This document shows positions 1-13,000 of a DNA stretch of 64,000 nt, piece after piece. The first letter of the stretch is position 1. The number at the start of each line of letters is the position of its first letter. The translations under genes were made by a program, and so were the position numbers. The notes beneath the pieces are model-generated. The model made no database searches, was not told the DNA's origin, and worked only from the letters and a program-made list of their open reading frames with translations. This DNA comes from Arachnopeziza araneosa (taxonomy: Eukaryota; Ascomycota; Leotiomycetes; Helotiales; Arachnopezizaceae). The stretch spans positions 222,598 through 286,597 of the forward strand of contig QYAI01000055.1 in NCBI GenBank assembly GCA_003988855.1, given 5' to 3'.

Positions 1-3000
1 CCTGCAGACATCGGCGATGGAGACAAGAAGGATGAAGGTGAGGGAAACGGAGATCCAGCTGATAATGCGAATCTAGATGATGAATTGGGCGGTTTTACCA
101 CCACCACTACTAAGAAGAAGAAGGGAAAGAAGAATAAAGTAGAGGAAGTTGTTCCCGAACCTGAGCCTGAGCCTGCCGCCAAGGAAGAGAAATTTGACGC
201 TTTTCACGAAATCAAGTTAGATGACACAGGACCCATGTTGGATTTAAACTTTGGTACAGATACCAAGTCAAGTTCTGGATTTGGAGCTTGGGGGAGTAGT
301 TGGGCTACTGGCACTAGGTAAGAAGTTAATTTCTTCATTGTACGGGCTAGACACGATCTGAGCATCATCCTGCGGATGTTCACATGGATAAATCCTTTTG
401 GAGCTATAAACTAACGATTCCGCAAAAGCACGTGGGATTTCTCAGCCACGACGACTTCAATAACGGGCACAAAAAAGGAGCCCGAAATTGACAACAACCC
501 TTGGTCCCTCAATCGTGGCAAACCCAAGAAGAAAAACACTAGTTTTACCTTTGGCTCGCTTGATGAAGTAGACGAAAAGCCAGCCGAACCTGATCCTCTG
601 GACGTAAAGAGGGACGATAGTACTTTTGACTTTGGATTTACTGCTGTAAACAAGAAGGACAAGAAAAAGAAAACAGGAGTCTTTGCCTTTGAAGTAGGAG
701 AAGAGGAGGAGGAGGAGCAGAAAGAAGAACCCCCACCGCCGCCGCCGCCTCCTGTTGAAGAGTCGAATGCAGGTTGGGGTGCAAGTGCTTGGGGGACTAC
801 GACCAAGAAAAAGAAGGGCAAGAAAGGTGCTGTCTTTGAATCTGAACCTGAGCCTGAGCCAATCAAAGAAGAAACGAAAGTAGAGGAGCCGGCTTCCACT
901 GCTGTCGAAGATACGTGGTCTGTTGGAACAACGACGAAGAAGAAAGGCAAAAAAGTCAAGAATGTCATTGCTGAATCTGAACCTGAACCTGAACCTGTCA
1001 AGGTGAGTTTACAGCGTCTTTATTGTTATATATGTACAGGAAGAGTATAGTACTGGTCGGTCATTGCATATTGGTTTATTGAGTATTGTTGAGTATTGTT
1101 GAGCATCATCTCTTTCAGCTTCATTCAGTTGTCTAAACTGGTAGAGACTGACGATATATAGGAAGAAGAGATTATAGGAGAGACCCCTTTCGAACCAGAG
1201 CCCGCTGCAGATGACTTCTCTTGGGGCACTGCAGTTGTCAAGAAGAAGGGGAAAAAGGGCAAAGCTGCAATCGTCGAAGAGCCGCAAGCTGATGACTCTG
1301 TCATTCCAGATCCAGAACCCGAGGCCAAGACAAAAGATGACGACTTTGGTGGCTGGGGTTCGTTCAGTAGTAAAAAGGACAAGAAGAAGAAGAAAGTTAC
1401 CCTAGTTGAGGAGGCGACGCCTGCAAAGGTCGAAGAGCTTCCTGCGACAGAGCCCGAACCGGAACCTGCAACGAATGAGGATACTACTGGCTGGGGTTCA
1501 TTCAGCGCGTCAAAAAAGGACAAGAAAAAGAAAAAGAGCACGGTCATAGAAGAACCCAAACTTGAAGAGCCTGCAACTATTCTTGATCCTGAACCGGAGC
1601 CAGAGCCGGAGCTCGAAAAGAAAGATGACGATTTCTCTTGGGGTTTTAGTACGACCAAGAAAGAAAAGAAGAAGAAAAAGGGGGCTCTTTTTGAAGAACC
1701 TCCAGTTATTCCCGACCCGGAACCGGAGCCGGTGCCGGAGCCGGAGCCGGAGCCCGAACCCGAAAAGAAAGAGGACAACTTTGGCTGGGGTTTTAGTACA
1801 ACTAAAAAGGATAAGAAAAAGAAGAAGGGGGTGGTTGAAGAGCCTCTGGTTGTTCCCGAGCCTGAACCAGAGCCAGAGCTTGTACCAGACCCGGAGCCAG
1901 AACCGAAAGAGGAAAGCTTCGGCTGGGGCTTTGGGTCGTCGAAAAAAGACAAGAAGAAAAAGAAGGGAATAATGGTTGTAGAGGAGCCTAAGGTTGAAGA
2001 CGTGCTAATTGTCCCCGATCCGGAGCCAGAGCCGGAGCCAGAAACGAAGGACGATGATTTATCTTGGGGCTTTACAGGAACTTCTAAGAAAGACAAGAAA
2101 AAGAACAAGAAAAGCGTCGTTGAGGAGCCCAAGGTAGAAGAACCTCCGCCTCCACCTCCGCCTGCTCCTGCACCTGTAGACCCTGAATCTGAGACGAAAG
2201 ATGACTATGGGTTTGGATGGAGTTCTTTTAGCACTTCGAAGAAAGACAAGAAGAAAAAGAAGGGCATTCTTGTTGAAGAAACGCCAAAAGAGCTTGCTCC
2301 CGAACCTGTCCCCGAACCCGCTCCAGAACCCGAGGCCGCTCTCCAAGATGTTTCTTGGGGTACCGCCATAACTAAGAAAAAGGGTAAGAAAGGAAAAAGT
2401 ACCGTTGCAGAGCCTCCTCCCGAAGCCGAAGAGCTGCCAAAAGAACCTGACCCTGTTCCTGAAACCGAACTTGAGCCAGTCTTTGATGATCCTTCCTGGG
2501 GTGCACCCGTTGTCAAAAAAAAGGGCAAGAAGGGCAAGAAAGCCATTGAAGAGCCTCTTCCTGAAGTTAAAGAACTGACTCCCGAACCAGAGCCCAAGCC
2601 CGAGCCCCAAGTTGAACCTGAGCCTGAGAAGGAAAAGGAGGATGACAACTGGAGCATAGGTATTTGGGGATCGACTAAAAAGGACAAGAAAGGCAAGAAA
2701 AGTAAGGCTGTCATTGACGAGATACCTGAAGCCGTGGAGCCAATCCCAGAACCTGAACCTGAACCTGAACCTGAAAAGGAGAAGGAAGAAGAGTCTTTTG
2801 GCTGGGGTGTTTTTGGCAAAAAAGATAAAAAGGGGAAAAAGGCTAAGTCTGTTGTTGAAGAACCTCCGAGAGTAGAAGAAGCCTCTCTTCCAGATCCGCC
2901 AGCTGAGGAAAAAGAAGAAGACCTTGGATGGGGTTCGTTCATGGCTAAGAAGGACAAGAAAGGGAAGAAAGGGAGGAAAGATATCGAAGAGCCTGCAAAG

Positions 3001-6000
3001 AAGTCTGTTATTGACGTCGCGCCCGTACTCGAGGAAGATACATTCCTTCCTGATCCGCCAGCTGAAGAACAAGAAGAAGAGAGTGGATGGGGCTCTTTTA
3101 TGGCTAAGAACAAGAAGGGCAAGAAGGGAAAGAAGGACGTCGAAGAGCCTGCAAAGAAGTCCCTTATTGATGTTGCTCCTATAGACGAAGAAGTCACGCC
3201 CTCTCTTGATCCGCCGGCCGAGGACAAAGAAGAAGATCTCGGATGGGGCTCTTTTATGGCTAAGAACAAGAAGGGCAAGAAGGCAAAGAAGGACGTCGAA
3301 GAGCCTGCAAAGAAGTCCCTTATTGATGTTGCTCCTATAGTCGAAGAAGTCACGCCCTCTCTTGATCTGCCGGCCGAGGACAAAGAAGAAGATCTCGGAT
3401 GGGGCTCTTTTATGGCTAAGAACAAGAAGGGAAAGAAGGGAAAGAAAGACATCGAGGAGCCCGCTAAAAAGTCTCTTATTGATGTTAGTCCTCTTATCGA
3501 AGACACACCACCTCCTGATCCCCCGGCCGAAGAAAAGGAGGAAGACCTCGGGTGGGGCTCTTTCACAACCAAGAAGGATAAGAAGGGGAAGAAAGGAAAG
3601 AAAGACGTTGAAGAACCAGCAAAGAAGTCTCTTCTTGATCTTAGTCCTATTGTCGAAGATACACCGCCTCTTGCCCTAGTTGAAGAAAAGGAAGAAGACC
3701 TTGGATGGGGCTCTTTCACAGCCAAGAAGGACAAAAAGGGGAAGAAGGGAAAGAAAGATGCCGAGGAGCCCGCAAAGAGGTCCCTTATTGATGTTACTCC
3801 TGTAGTCGAAGATACACCACCTCCTGATCCGCCGGCCGACGAGAAAGAAGAAGAACTAGGATGGGGCTCTTTTATGGCTAAGAAAGATAAGAAGGGAAAG
3901 AAGGCAAAGAAAGAAGTCGAAGAGCCTATCCAAGTAAGATATCCTCACTGTACTGAATTAGCATATTCTAACTGCTTACCTAGGTCGAAGAGTTGCCAAT
4001 GGAGCCTGAACCTGCACCTGAGCCTGAGCCTGTGGAAGAATCTCTTGGTTGGGGCTCATTAGGAGGCAAGAAAGAAAAGAAGAAAGGTAAAAAGATTGCC
4101 GAGGCAATGAAGGCATTTGAGCCGCTTCCTGATCTTGTTGACACCAAAGATGACAATGATACCTGGGGTATCTGGGGATCTTCAGCAAAAGACAAGAAAA
4201 ACGACACCAAAAACAAGGAATTAGATCCTGAACCTATCGTTGAAGCCATCAAAGAGGCTGATGATGACGATTGGATGAACTGGGGTCAGAAGAAAGATGA
4301 CAAGAAGGACAAGAAGAAGAAAAACTCAAAAGCCCTCGTAGAAGTTAAAGCTGAAGAGCCCGAACCTGAGCCTGACCGCGCGCCAACACCACCTCCTGCT
4401 GTCCCGGAGGTTGACGACGCTGGCGGCGACGACTTTTTTAGCACCTGGGGTACTGCGACCAAGAAAGATAAGAAGAAGAAAGGCAAAACTTCAGCGTTCA
4501 CCTCTCCTATAGCTTCTTTCCACACTGACGATCCCATCAAACCCGATGACATTGAAGAGCCCAAANTNGAGGATATNTGGGGNACCACCACTTCCAAGAA
4601 GGACAAGAAGAAAGGCAAAACTTCAGCGTTCGCCTCTCCCATAGCTTCTTTCCATACTGACGATCTTATCAAACCCGATGACATTGAAGAGCCCAAAATC
4701 GAGGATATTTGGGGTACTACTGCTTCTAAGAAAGATAAAAAGAAGAAGAACAAAAATATCCCAGTGGAGGTTGTCGATGAGATACCTGCACCTGACCCTA
4801 TTGAAGAAACTAAGGCTGCTGAAGATGATTGGGGCAGTTGGGCATCGACCTCTAAAAAGGACAAGAAGAGCAAGGTGAAATCCATCATTGACACGCCTCC
4901 CCCCGCTCCCACTCCTCCTACGATGGAGATGGCTGAAGCTGAGAATGATCCTTGGGCCGATTTCAGTACTCCTGTGGAGAAAGTTAAATCTAAGGAGAAG
5001 GATGTACCAGCTAAAAAATTGAGCAAGAAGGAGCAGTTAGCCGCGGATAAAGCAGCTGCAAAAGCCAAGAAACAGGCTGAGAAAGAAGAGGCCGAGGTCG
5101 CCGCTGCGAAAGAGGAGGAGGAGCGTCATGCCAAGGAAGAAGAAGAACGTCTCGCCAAGGAAGAAGAGGAGCGTAAGGCACGAGAAGAAGAAGAGCAGCG
5201 ACTCGAGGAGGAAGCCGAGGCCAAGAGGAAAGAAGACGAAGCTGCTGCTAAGAAGGCCGCCAAAGCTCCAAAGCTGACCAAGGCCCAACAACGCAAAGCA
5301 GACAAGTTGAAGACAGAACAGGAAGCCAGAGAGGCTGTGGAAAAGGCTGCACAAGAAGCCGAAGAGCAAGCGGCCCGGGAGGCTGAAGCGGCGGCCGAAG
5401 AACAAGCGGCCAGGGAGGCTGAAGAACAAGCGGCGAAAGAGGCCGAAGAGAAAGCTGCCAAGGAAAAGGCCAAGGCCGATGCCAAACAAGCGAAAAGAGA
5501 GGGCAAAGCAGGGAAAGGCAAGAAATCATCGACTAGACTGGTCCGGGAGCCTGAGCCTGAGCCTGAGCCCGAGCCCGAGCCGGAACCCAAGGCCGAAGCG
5601 GATGAGCCTCTGATTGATCTCAGCCCCGAAGTGGAAATTGGAGATAAATCTGACGTCTTTGGTTTCTGGGGGGCCGCTAAGAAATCTGGCAAGGGCAGCA
5701 GGAAGGGGCTGGCGGCCGTAGACGAGATTGTGGCTGACAAAGCAAAGCTTCCAGAAGCTGCGAACCCCAAGGCCACGACGACTTCTCTCAAGTCGACCGC
5801 AGCATCGATGAGAGCGTCAGCCATCACCAAGAAACCCGTCGGAGGCAAGATTGCTGATAGGCTGAAGGCCTTTGAGTCATCCAAAGAAGCTGACGCACCC
5901 CCACCGCCGCCTCCTCCGCCGCCTCCCCCAGTTGAGCCGCCACCGGAGACTATCAATGATAAGAAGAAGGCCTCCAAATCTTCTTCCTCCCAAAAAGCCT

Positions 6001-8249
6001 CCCGAAGCAAAGAAATCGTCCAAGAACCAATTCCAGTCCCAGAGAGAGGCTCTAAATCTGATGTTCCAGGAAGTTTCCCTGTGGAGGATGACGACGAGGA
6101 TGAGATAGTCGACATTGTGGAGATGCCAGTCGAGAAGAAATCGAAGAAAAACAAGAAGGCCAAGGCCTCCAAAGTGGCGAAGCAAGAATTTGAGGAACCC
6201 CTAGAGCCTGAAGAGCCCGAGGTACTTGAAGATCCGGAGGAAGAAGTCGTCGCTCCTCCCCCTCCACCTGCTCCTCCAACTCCACCACCCGAGCCCAAAG
6301 AGCCCAAGTCTTCAAAGAAAGAGCGACCACGCGTTGTTCGTGACGGAAGCTCTTGGGGTGCATGGGGTGCGGCTCCTCGTAAGGAAGAGAAGAAATCCAA
6401 GAGCAAGTCCGAGCCCAAGGAGAAGACAAGAGAATCAGACATGAAGCGGTCAAAGTCAACCAAGGAACCTGAAAAGGAAGAGAAAATATCCTCAAAGGAT
6501 TCTTCCTCCGACAAGGCCGAGAAGCCGGAGAAAGTCAAACGTCCTCCAGTGTCGAGAGGTATGTCGAGCATGTTTACAAGCACGCCGCCACTCTCTCGTC
6601 CCAAATCAACCTCGGAACGACGCAAAAGTACCTCTGGCCGGACAAGTTCACGACGTACTTCTGTCATTGACCGCGGTATTCTGTCGCCACCACCAGAAGA
6701 TCTCAGAAGTCCACCTGTTATGTCTACCAAGGCAGCAAAGCTGATGGGTGTCGGCACTCCAGTGCTTTCTAGAAGCAAATCTGAACGGCAGAGCAAGTCA
6801 CGTGGTAAGTTGAAGAAGCTAATGGAAGTGGAGAGAACTCTGGCTAACGACCGGAAAGGAGTCACAGATGATGAGGATATTGTGATGGTTGGCGGTGATG
6901 ACGACGCTCCTAGCCCGGAAAAGTCGAGTCGCGATCGCACGCGCAAATCAAAGGTAATGCCCGAAGCCCCCCCGCCGCCAGTGCCAATGCCGCCTGGACT
7001 TGACGATCGGCCACCTCGAAGACGAACAAGGCCATCTACAAGAGAACCTAGTGCTAACTCGCCATCGCGGAAGCAGGATGACGATATTGTCATGGTTGAC
7101 GCGGGTGGTCCGTCTGAGGCCCCGAAGAGATCGGAAAGTTCACGGAAAAGCAGTGGAATCGGAGGACTTTTCGGTGGCATGCTTGCATCGAAACCTCGAG
7201 CAGAGAATAAGAGACGTAGTACGGCCATGACTGACGATGAAGCGCGTGGCCTTAGACGCGAGGAACGGAAGATTAAGCGTCCCACCAGAGAACGAGCGAC
7301 GAGCGGAGCGGCCGATATCACCATGGCCGGCGGGGCTGCCGAAGAGGATCAAGAGGCCAGACGAGAGGCAAGACGAGCCCGGAGAGCAGAACGTGAGGCT
7401 ACTGAGAAGGCAGCCGAAGATGCCCGCAGGGCGAAGGAAGAGGAACGACGCGAGCGTCGCCGAAAACAGGAGGAGGACATTGAGGCACGTCGACAAGAAG
7501 AGAAGGAGGCTAGACGAGCAGCCAGGCGTGCTCAAAAGGCTCAAGAAGAAGCTGACCGCCGAGCTGCTGAGGCAAAAGAGGCCGAGCGAGCTGAACGACG
7601 GCGACTGAAACGGGAGAGGGAAAGTGCCCAGACTGATGGTGAAGGTGTAACCGAAGATCCTGGACGGCTGAGAAAAAGTGACCGACGTAGATCCTACGTT
7701 GAAACACCTGCTGATGAAGAAGAGCGCCGACGCCGGCGTGAAGCACGACGCGCAGCACGTGTAACGGAAGAAACCCCTAGCCGTCGTAAATCAGCACCCA
7801 TTGTTGATAGCTACTTCGATCCACGGAACGGCAGCAAATCCCGTGACGCCACTCCTGGGTTGAGCCGTTCTAACTCCAAGAAGAAAGCATCTTGGCCACA
7901 TTCAGGAACTGACTCTTGGGTCCAAGACCATTCTGATGCACCTCCACCGCCTGAGGACGCAGCCCCTGCAGAGTCGGGCGCGGCTGATGAGACGGCTGGG
8001 GACGAAAATGAGAGGAAAAGAATGAGGAAGACGCGTCGCCATTCGAAACACGAGGGGGAAACTGAAGAGGAGCGTGAAGAAAGACGTCGTCGGCGTGAAT
8101 CTCGACGAGCCGAGAAGGAACAGGTGCGAAGTTCAGAAGGCAGTCAGGGTAACGAACGACGTCCCAGTCGTCGAGATTCCGGCTTTGTGGACTCGAGAGC
8201 GCCAAGCGCTCAGGGTGGATTATTCAGCCGGTGGAAGAGCTTGATCTAG
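1..8249 (+). CDS. Giant WG-repeat, Lys/Glu/Pro-rich low-complexity protein (5' end outside window)
   Basis: I read four exons: <1-317, 429-1002, 1162-3933 and 3984-8249 (stop TAG), all with GT/AG borders and consistent phase, giving at least 2,642 residues. The first two thirds repeat one theme: an acidic Pro-Glu run, a Trp-Gly core such as FGWGF, LGWGSF or DDWGSW, then a lysine block such as KKDKKKKK. More than 30 such units are present. At 2926-3920 seven units are near-identical at a 51-53 residue period. A charged Ala/Glu/Lys coiled-coil-like stretch lies near residues 1575-1730, a poly-Pro run near 1860, and Ser/Arg-rich and a second Arg/Glu coiled-coil-like region near 2340-2440. I see no enzyme domain, signal peptide or membrane segment. 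I do not recognise a named family. Function is unknown; a disordered scaffold is an inference. Four N bases (4566, 4568, 4577, 4583) lie in a duplicated stretch. Confidence 0.85.
2926..3933 (+). repeat. Coding tandem array, seven units of 153-159 bp
   Basis: The core ggatggggct-like sequence for LGWGSF recurs at 2926, 3085, 3241, 3397, 3550, 3703 and 3859, giving spacings of 159, 156, 156, 153, 153 and 156 bases, all multiples of three. Each unit encodes a Pro-Pro-Ala-Glu linker, an acidic stretch, the WG core, a KKDKKGKKGKK-type block and a KKSLIDV-like tail. The units starting at 3085 and 3241 are almost identical in DNA, which suggests recent expansion or unequal exchange. Confidence 0.9.
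4482..4745 (+). repeat. 132-bp (44-codon) direct tandem duplication containing ambiguous bases
   Basis: The sequence beginning ggcaaaacttcagcgttc at 4482 recurs at 4614, a period of 132 bases that keeps frame. Both copies encode a TSAF..PIASFHTDD..KPDDIEEPK segment followed by a WGTT core. The N bases at 4566, 4568, 4577 and 4583 all fall in the first copy, at places where it would differ slightly from the second. This looks like an assembly consensus uncertain between near-identical copies. Confidence 0.85.
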
Positions 8250-9132
8250 ACACAGCTCAACAAGTCTGTTTACGGGGCGGTGTTTTGATATGGGGGAGGG
8301 GATTTGGAGTTTGTTATCACTTTAGAGGGCGGCGAGCATTGGGCGGCTTTGCAATTGCATAGCGGGGCCAACCAGCACTGGCTGTTGGTTTGGATGGATT
8401 GGACAGGAAGGACAGGACAGCTTTGTTGTTGTTGTTGTTGTTGTTGTTGGTGTTATTGTTGTTGATGACTTGGCCAGCATATACCCTTCGGTTGTTGTTT
8501 TTGATATGTAGTTGTACCTTGGATGAATACCTAGAGACCTAATGCTCCGTGTCGAGCGGTCTTGATGACATGTGACCTGGAGGGAATCAGGTGACGGGCT
8601 GCGGGTGGTGGTCCGCTCCACCTAATGGGGAAGTTGGATCCTTATCGCTGCACATCTGGGCCGGATGGGGTCTGCGAGTCCAGCCCAGCGCCCAGACGAG
8701 TGTGCACGACGCATCCCGCGATTTGACAGCGCTTCGTCTTGCTCAACATCGCTCGCCCTCGCCCTCGCCCTCGCCCTCGCCCAATGGGCGTCGTGGGACG
8801 GCATCTCCGCCTGGGGAATCCACGCTGGTCGTGGTACCTCGACCAGAGGAAAAGAGCCCTCCAGACGAAGGGTGGTGTTGTACCGCACGCACGCACACAC
8901 GCACGCAAGCAATCCACCGTCCCATTGATTAGACCAGCACGAGGATTTGTTTCTCGCTTTTGGCCCTGCCTGCCCACGCAACCAATTGCTGTTGGATGTC
9001 TGAGAAGCATTTGATATTGATGCTGCGAGAGATAAGGACCCGTCGTCGTCGTCTATATACTTCTCCGTCGGCCTCGACCCAACGAGTCCGGCTTCACCTT
9101 GCCCCGTCAGTCAGTAAACAACGCTCCTGACC
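8250..9132. other. Intergenic region with microsatellites; promoter of the DUF3445 gene
   Basis: I see no coding gene. It holds a (TTG)9 tract at 8423-8449, a (GCCCTC)n tract at 8755-8782, a CACG/CGCA-rich tract near 8883-8910 and a TATA-like tctatatac at about 9050, some 80 bases before the next start codon. Confidence 0.6.
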
Positions 9133-10679
9133 ATGTCGTTCTCTTATATCTTGCCACCTCGCTGGTTGCTGGGCCTAGGAGCCCTTTGCGTCCTCTCCTC
9201 TCTCATTTTCCTTGCACTCAGCCAGCGCCGCAGGGACGCCGTACTCAGAAGACTCGATCTACATCGGCGGCGAGCTTCGGGGGCGTCGACCCCACCGCGG
9301 TCCTTTTCTCCCAGCAGGAAAGCGTCCATTTCAGTCTGCGAAACGCCGGATTATCTCACCGCTTTCCCGCCGTCGAGAAGGGCGGCACTGACCCAGCTGG
9401 CTCAGAAGAATGAGAAAGTGCACCGAGAGCAAGAACCAGCCGTGGACTTTCTCGTCAAGGACGCCTTGCCGATGGCACGGTCGTACCATCTGGAGAACGA
9501 TGTCCCGAAATATACGCCGACTGGGTTTTCGACAGCCGAGATCAAGTCGCTGGGAGATTTCCCTGCCTATGATGTTCTGAGTGGTGTTCCACTACCGGAG
9601 CCCTATGAGGGGTTTGATCCCGCAAGAGCCCTTCCCAGACCATACCGTCCATTCAGATGGGCCTACCATCAAACCATGTGTACGTCGTTACACCCGAAAC
9701 CCCTAATCCCAACTAACATCTACTCCTAGCTCTTACCAAGATGGAACCTGATTGGTGGTTGGAAGTTGAAAATACCTATGTCACTCGCGTCAAGGAGCGC
9801 CAAGAACTCTTCCGTGAGTATGGCAGCAAAGTCCTCGATTACTTGCCAGGCTCGGAACTCGCTTGCAAAGAACTCATGGAAATGTGTCTTCTCTTCTACA
9901 GTACCCGCTACCCTTCCCTCTTCAGTCTCTCTTCGGACAAGACAATCTTCACAAACAACCTCCTCCATACCACCACCGAGATTAAGCGCTTCCACCCCCT
10001 TCACATCCTCCTCAACCACGTCCCTGAAGACTTCGCCATCATGCTCCGTAACGAGGAGGATGGCATGTACTACTTCCGCGCAGGCGTCATCTGCTCCTCT
10101 CTGGGCTGGAATGTCGGAACTAAGATTGGCATGGGTTTGAAAGATATCCACGCTAAGATCCCGGATTATAAAGAAAAAATGTCGTTTTCGATGGACCGTT
10201 ACTTTTCCAAAATGCCAACTAACATGCCTATCCAACGTGGGAGCTGGGGTTTGGAGGTTGGAAGTCCTCTGTTCATGCCACCCGGCCATCCGCACGAAAA
10301 ACTTCGCGAGGTTCAGAGCGCTGAGTTGGGCATCGAGCATTGTAATCTGAGAGTGGATTGGCAGACGTTAAGGAGGCTGCCGTTGAGCGCGGGTATCGTA
10401 TTCAATTTCAAAGCGGTCTTTACGCCTATTGAAGAATTCAGAGATGAGCCTTATATACCTGCGCTGGTGCTGAAGGTCTTAAAAGAAGGGAAAAGAAACC
10501 TCATGGACTACAAAGGAACGTGGCACGTAGAGCACGTGGTGGTGCCAAAATTGGAGGAGTGGGTAAAGGAGCAGGAGCAGAAAGGTATCGTGAAGAAGGA
10601 GTGGGAAGTGGCGACCTTGGAAGAGAGTCCTTACTTCCCCGGGTGGGAGGAGAAGTGGAAAAGGCAGCAGGGCTTCTGA
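9133..10679 (+). CDS. DUF3445 (heme-dependent oxidative N-demethylase-like) membrane-anchored protein
   Basis: Two exons, 9133-9679 and 9730-10679, separated by a 50-base intron with a good CTAAC branch site; 498 residues. Residues 11-30 form one hydrophobic anchor (WLLGLGALCVLSS...) followed by RRR, so the chain is probably tethered in a membrane. The body matches the fungal DUF3445 pattern, including FRWAYHQTM, the MEPDWWLE segment across the splice site, LLHTTTEIKRFHPL and RGSWGLEVGSPLF. The bacterial relative is the alpha subunit of dimethylamine-type heme N-demethylase; the substrate of the fungal proteins is not known to me. The start has a clear TATA-like element upstream. Family assignment is fairly secure, function is inferred from the family only. 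Confidence 0.85.
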
Positions 10680-13000
10680 AGAGAGGCGTATGGAGACGGA
10701 TCCGAGAGCTGTGGAGAGGGTTTTCGACAAGTAGATAAATGATAAACGCAAGCATTGATTATCTTTTATAACAGATTCTTGGTACGAGGGGACTATACGG
10801 AGCTCTGTTGAAATGTTAATGCGTGTCAAAGTCTGGGAAAGGTGTTTATGGGAACGTGTTAAGCCGCTCTGGGGTCAATCATCACTCGGCAAAGTGGAAG
10901 GTGTTAATAATCTCTTCTACAACCAGAAATTCCGGTTATACCACTAGAGTTGCATATCGAAGCGGCTTCTTACACAGAAGCACGCGAACAAATTAAAAAA
11001 AAACCTCCTAAATTTGACAGTGTTGTTCATCCACCACCTGCGTAGGACGCTTGTCGGCTTCATGGGGAAAATGCTAGACTTACTTGGTTCTTTGCAACCT
11101 CAATTAGCATCCTTGCTCATGAGCCGGCAAAGATGATTTCCTTTCCTAGTCTTCCTAGTTCAGGTAGTTCAGGTCGATGGGGAAGAACGGCATTTGAAAA
11201 ACTCGTGTAGGTTTCAGCATCTGTGCCCATCTTTGGCAGCCGCATCGGTCAAGACTGTATGGACACCGTCTTATGACGACGTGGAAGTCTATTGGTGGGC
11301 AGCTAGAGATCCTAGAGGCTCTTTTGGCGTATCGTTAGAAAAGGCATGTAGCGTGAAGTTATCAGAAGACTTGAGAACGAACTTAATTCTACCAATACCA
11401 AGCAAGATCAGCACATCAGCAAATTAAAAGATCAAAGCGTAGCTGAATGTGCCTAGATTCGTCGAAGTTAATGTCACACCGTTCTCGAATTAAAACAGAG
11501 GAGAAGCTTGTGATAGGTCCCGTAGGAGATGATCGCTGAAAAGCTAGCAAGTGAACGATATTGGGTGCAGTTGGGTGGATCGCATTGCACATCAGAGGGG
11601 CCCAGATGTAGGTTCACAACTATGGATCACATATCTGCCGCAGGTATGGGCTGACGACGCCGAATTGAAGCGTTCATTGCTAAGTGATAAGACGAAGAAG
11701 AGTATCATAACAATCAGAGCGTTGTAAACGGAGATTGATCATATGGAATCTGCTCATGGTCCGAATTCAGGTGCGAACGCAAAGGGTATCATTGGGTCGG
11801 AATTCAAATCCGGGGATACTGAGGACACAGAGATTACTTGATCAGGCCAAGGATAAGGACTCGTAGTTGTCAAAGGTAAAAGAGCCGTGTTCCCACTAAG
11901 GAGACTCATTCAAAATCAATATCACCGCCGCATCCCATGGAACCCGTGAGGAACTTCTGCCAACACAATCAGGAACTCGACCTGTCATCTCTCCCATTTG
12001 CGAGTAGGTCCTCTCTCGAGCTCGTCGAGCTATCTCCATCGTTCCCATCTGGCGTGTTGTCTCTGCGCAAGAGGGAAATTGTTGTTGTGCTGTTGGTGTG
12101 GTTTTGATCGCTCCCCTCCCTCGTTCCTCTGCACAGCTCCTTTCCATCATCCAGAAGCCTAGCGCTCTCAAAGGCCCTCCGAGTGACTCATTCTGACATT
12201 GCGGGCCTCTTGGATGGATGATATTTAGGTTGGAAGACAGGACTTCTCCTTGGCGTCAACCCAACCCCCAACGCCGGGGATTCCTCCTATGGCCTCTGAG
12301 CGCTGGACTAGACACAGTTACCACAGTTGTCCTGCAAGAAGCAGAAGTATGCGTGCTAGACAGACCTGTCCAGACTCTGATATCCCAATCTCGTTCGGAC
12401 CACTGACTGACCTAACAAGGAATCACTAGCCAACACAGTTGGGAGAGACTGTCTCTCGGAACCGGCGATGCCTCCGATCATGAACTTAGGAAAACCCTTG
12501 CAACTCTGATTTGTCGGACGATGCTCACAATTCATGGTTCGAGGGCTCATTCCAAAAAGACTTGGCTGATCGGTACATCGCACAAACGCTTGCGCATCGC
12601 CACCGACGTCCCTACGATGCCATTTGTCTCAAGCCCCAACGACCAGGCGATTTTGTGACTTCCCTGAGACCAACTCTAGTCCCGGCTGGCCATCGCCTTC
12701 TCTCTTTTCCTCTTGTGTCTGAGAAAGCTCACAAAGTCCCAAAGCAATAATGCGCTTGTGGACATTCTCTGAGGGCTGCTGGATCGATATCGTGTAGTGT
12801 ACCTGCTACGCTCGAGACTACGCCGTGATATCTTCCAACGCGCCACCTCTCCTGGCTGCGTTTGGCTTAAGGACCTTGCCCTATCACGACGAGGACGACG
12901 TCGCCCCTCCCGGCTCATTGGGACCCTGCGTGCGGAAACCAGCCCGATCCGATCTTGTACACATTCCTTTCCGTTACACTCTCTCCTCGGTTGAAATACA
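10680..13000. other. Intergenic, no convincing gene
   Basis: Only short ORFs occur, none with recognisable domains. The right part (about 11900-13000) is rich in CT stretches and probably contained the promoter of the transcription-factor pseudogene. I see no repeat or RNA gene. Confidence 0.5.

Noticed and set aside
2059..7324. Long minus-strand ORFs (up to 732 codons) opposite the WG-repeat gene
   Set aside because: They are produced by the repetitive codon use of the plus-strand gene (Glu/Pro/Lys codons read backwards as Phe/Ser/Gly). The plus strand has consistent introns and repeat phase.
8423..8449. CRISPR-like or regulatory meaning of the short tandem repeats
   Set aside because: They are simple trinucleotide microsatellites without spacers.
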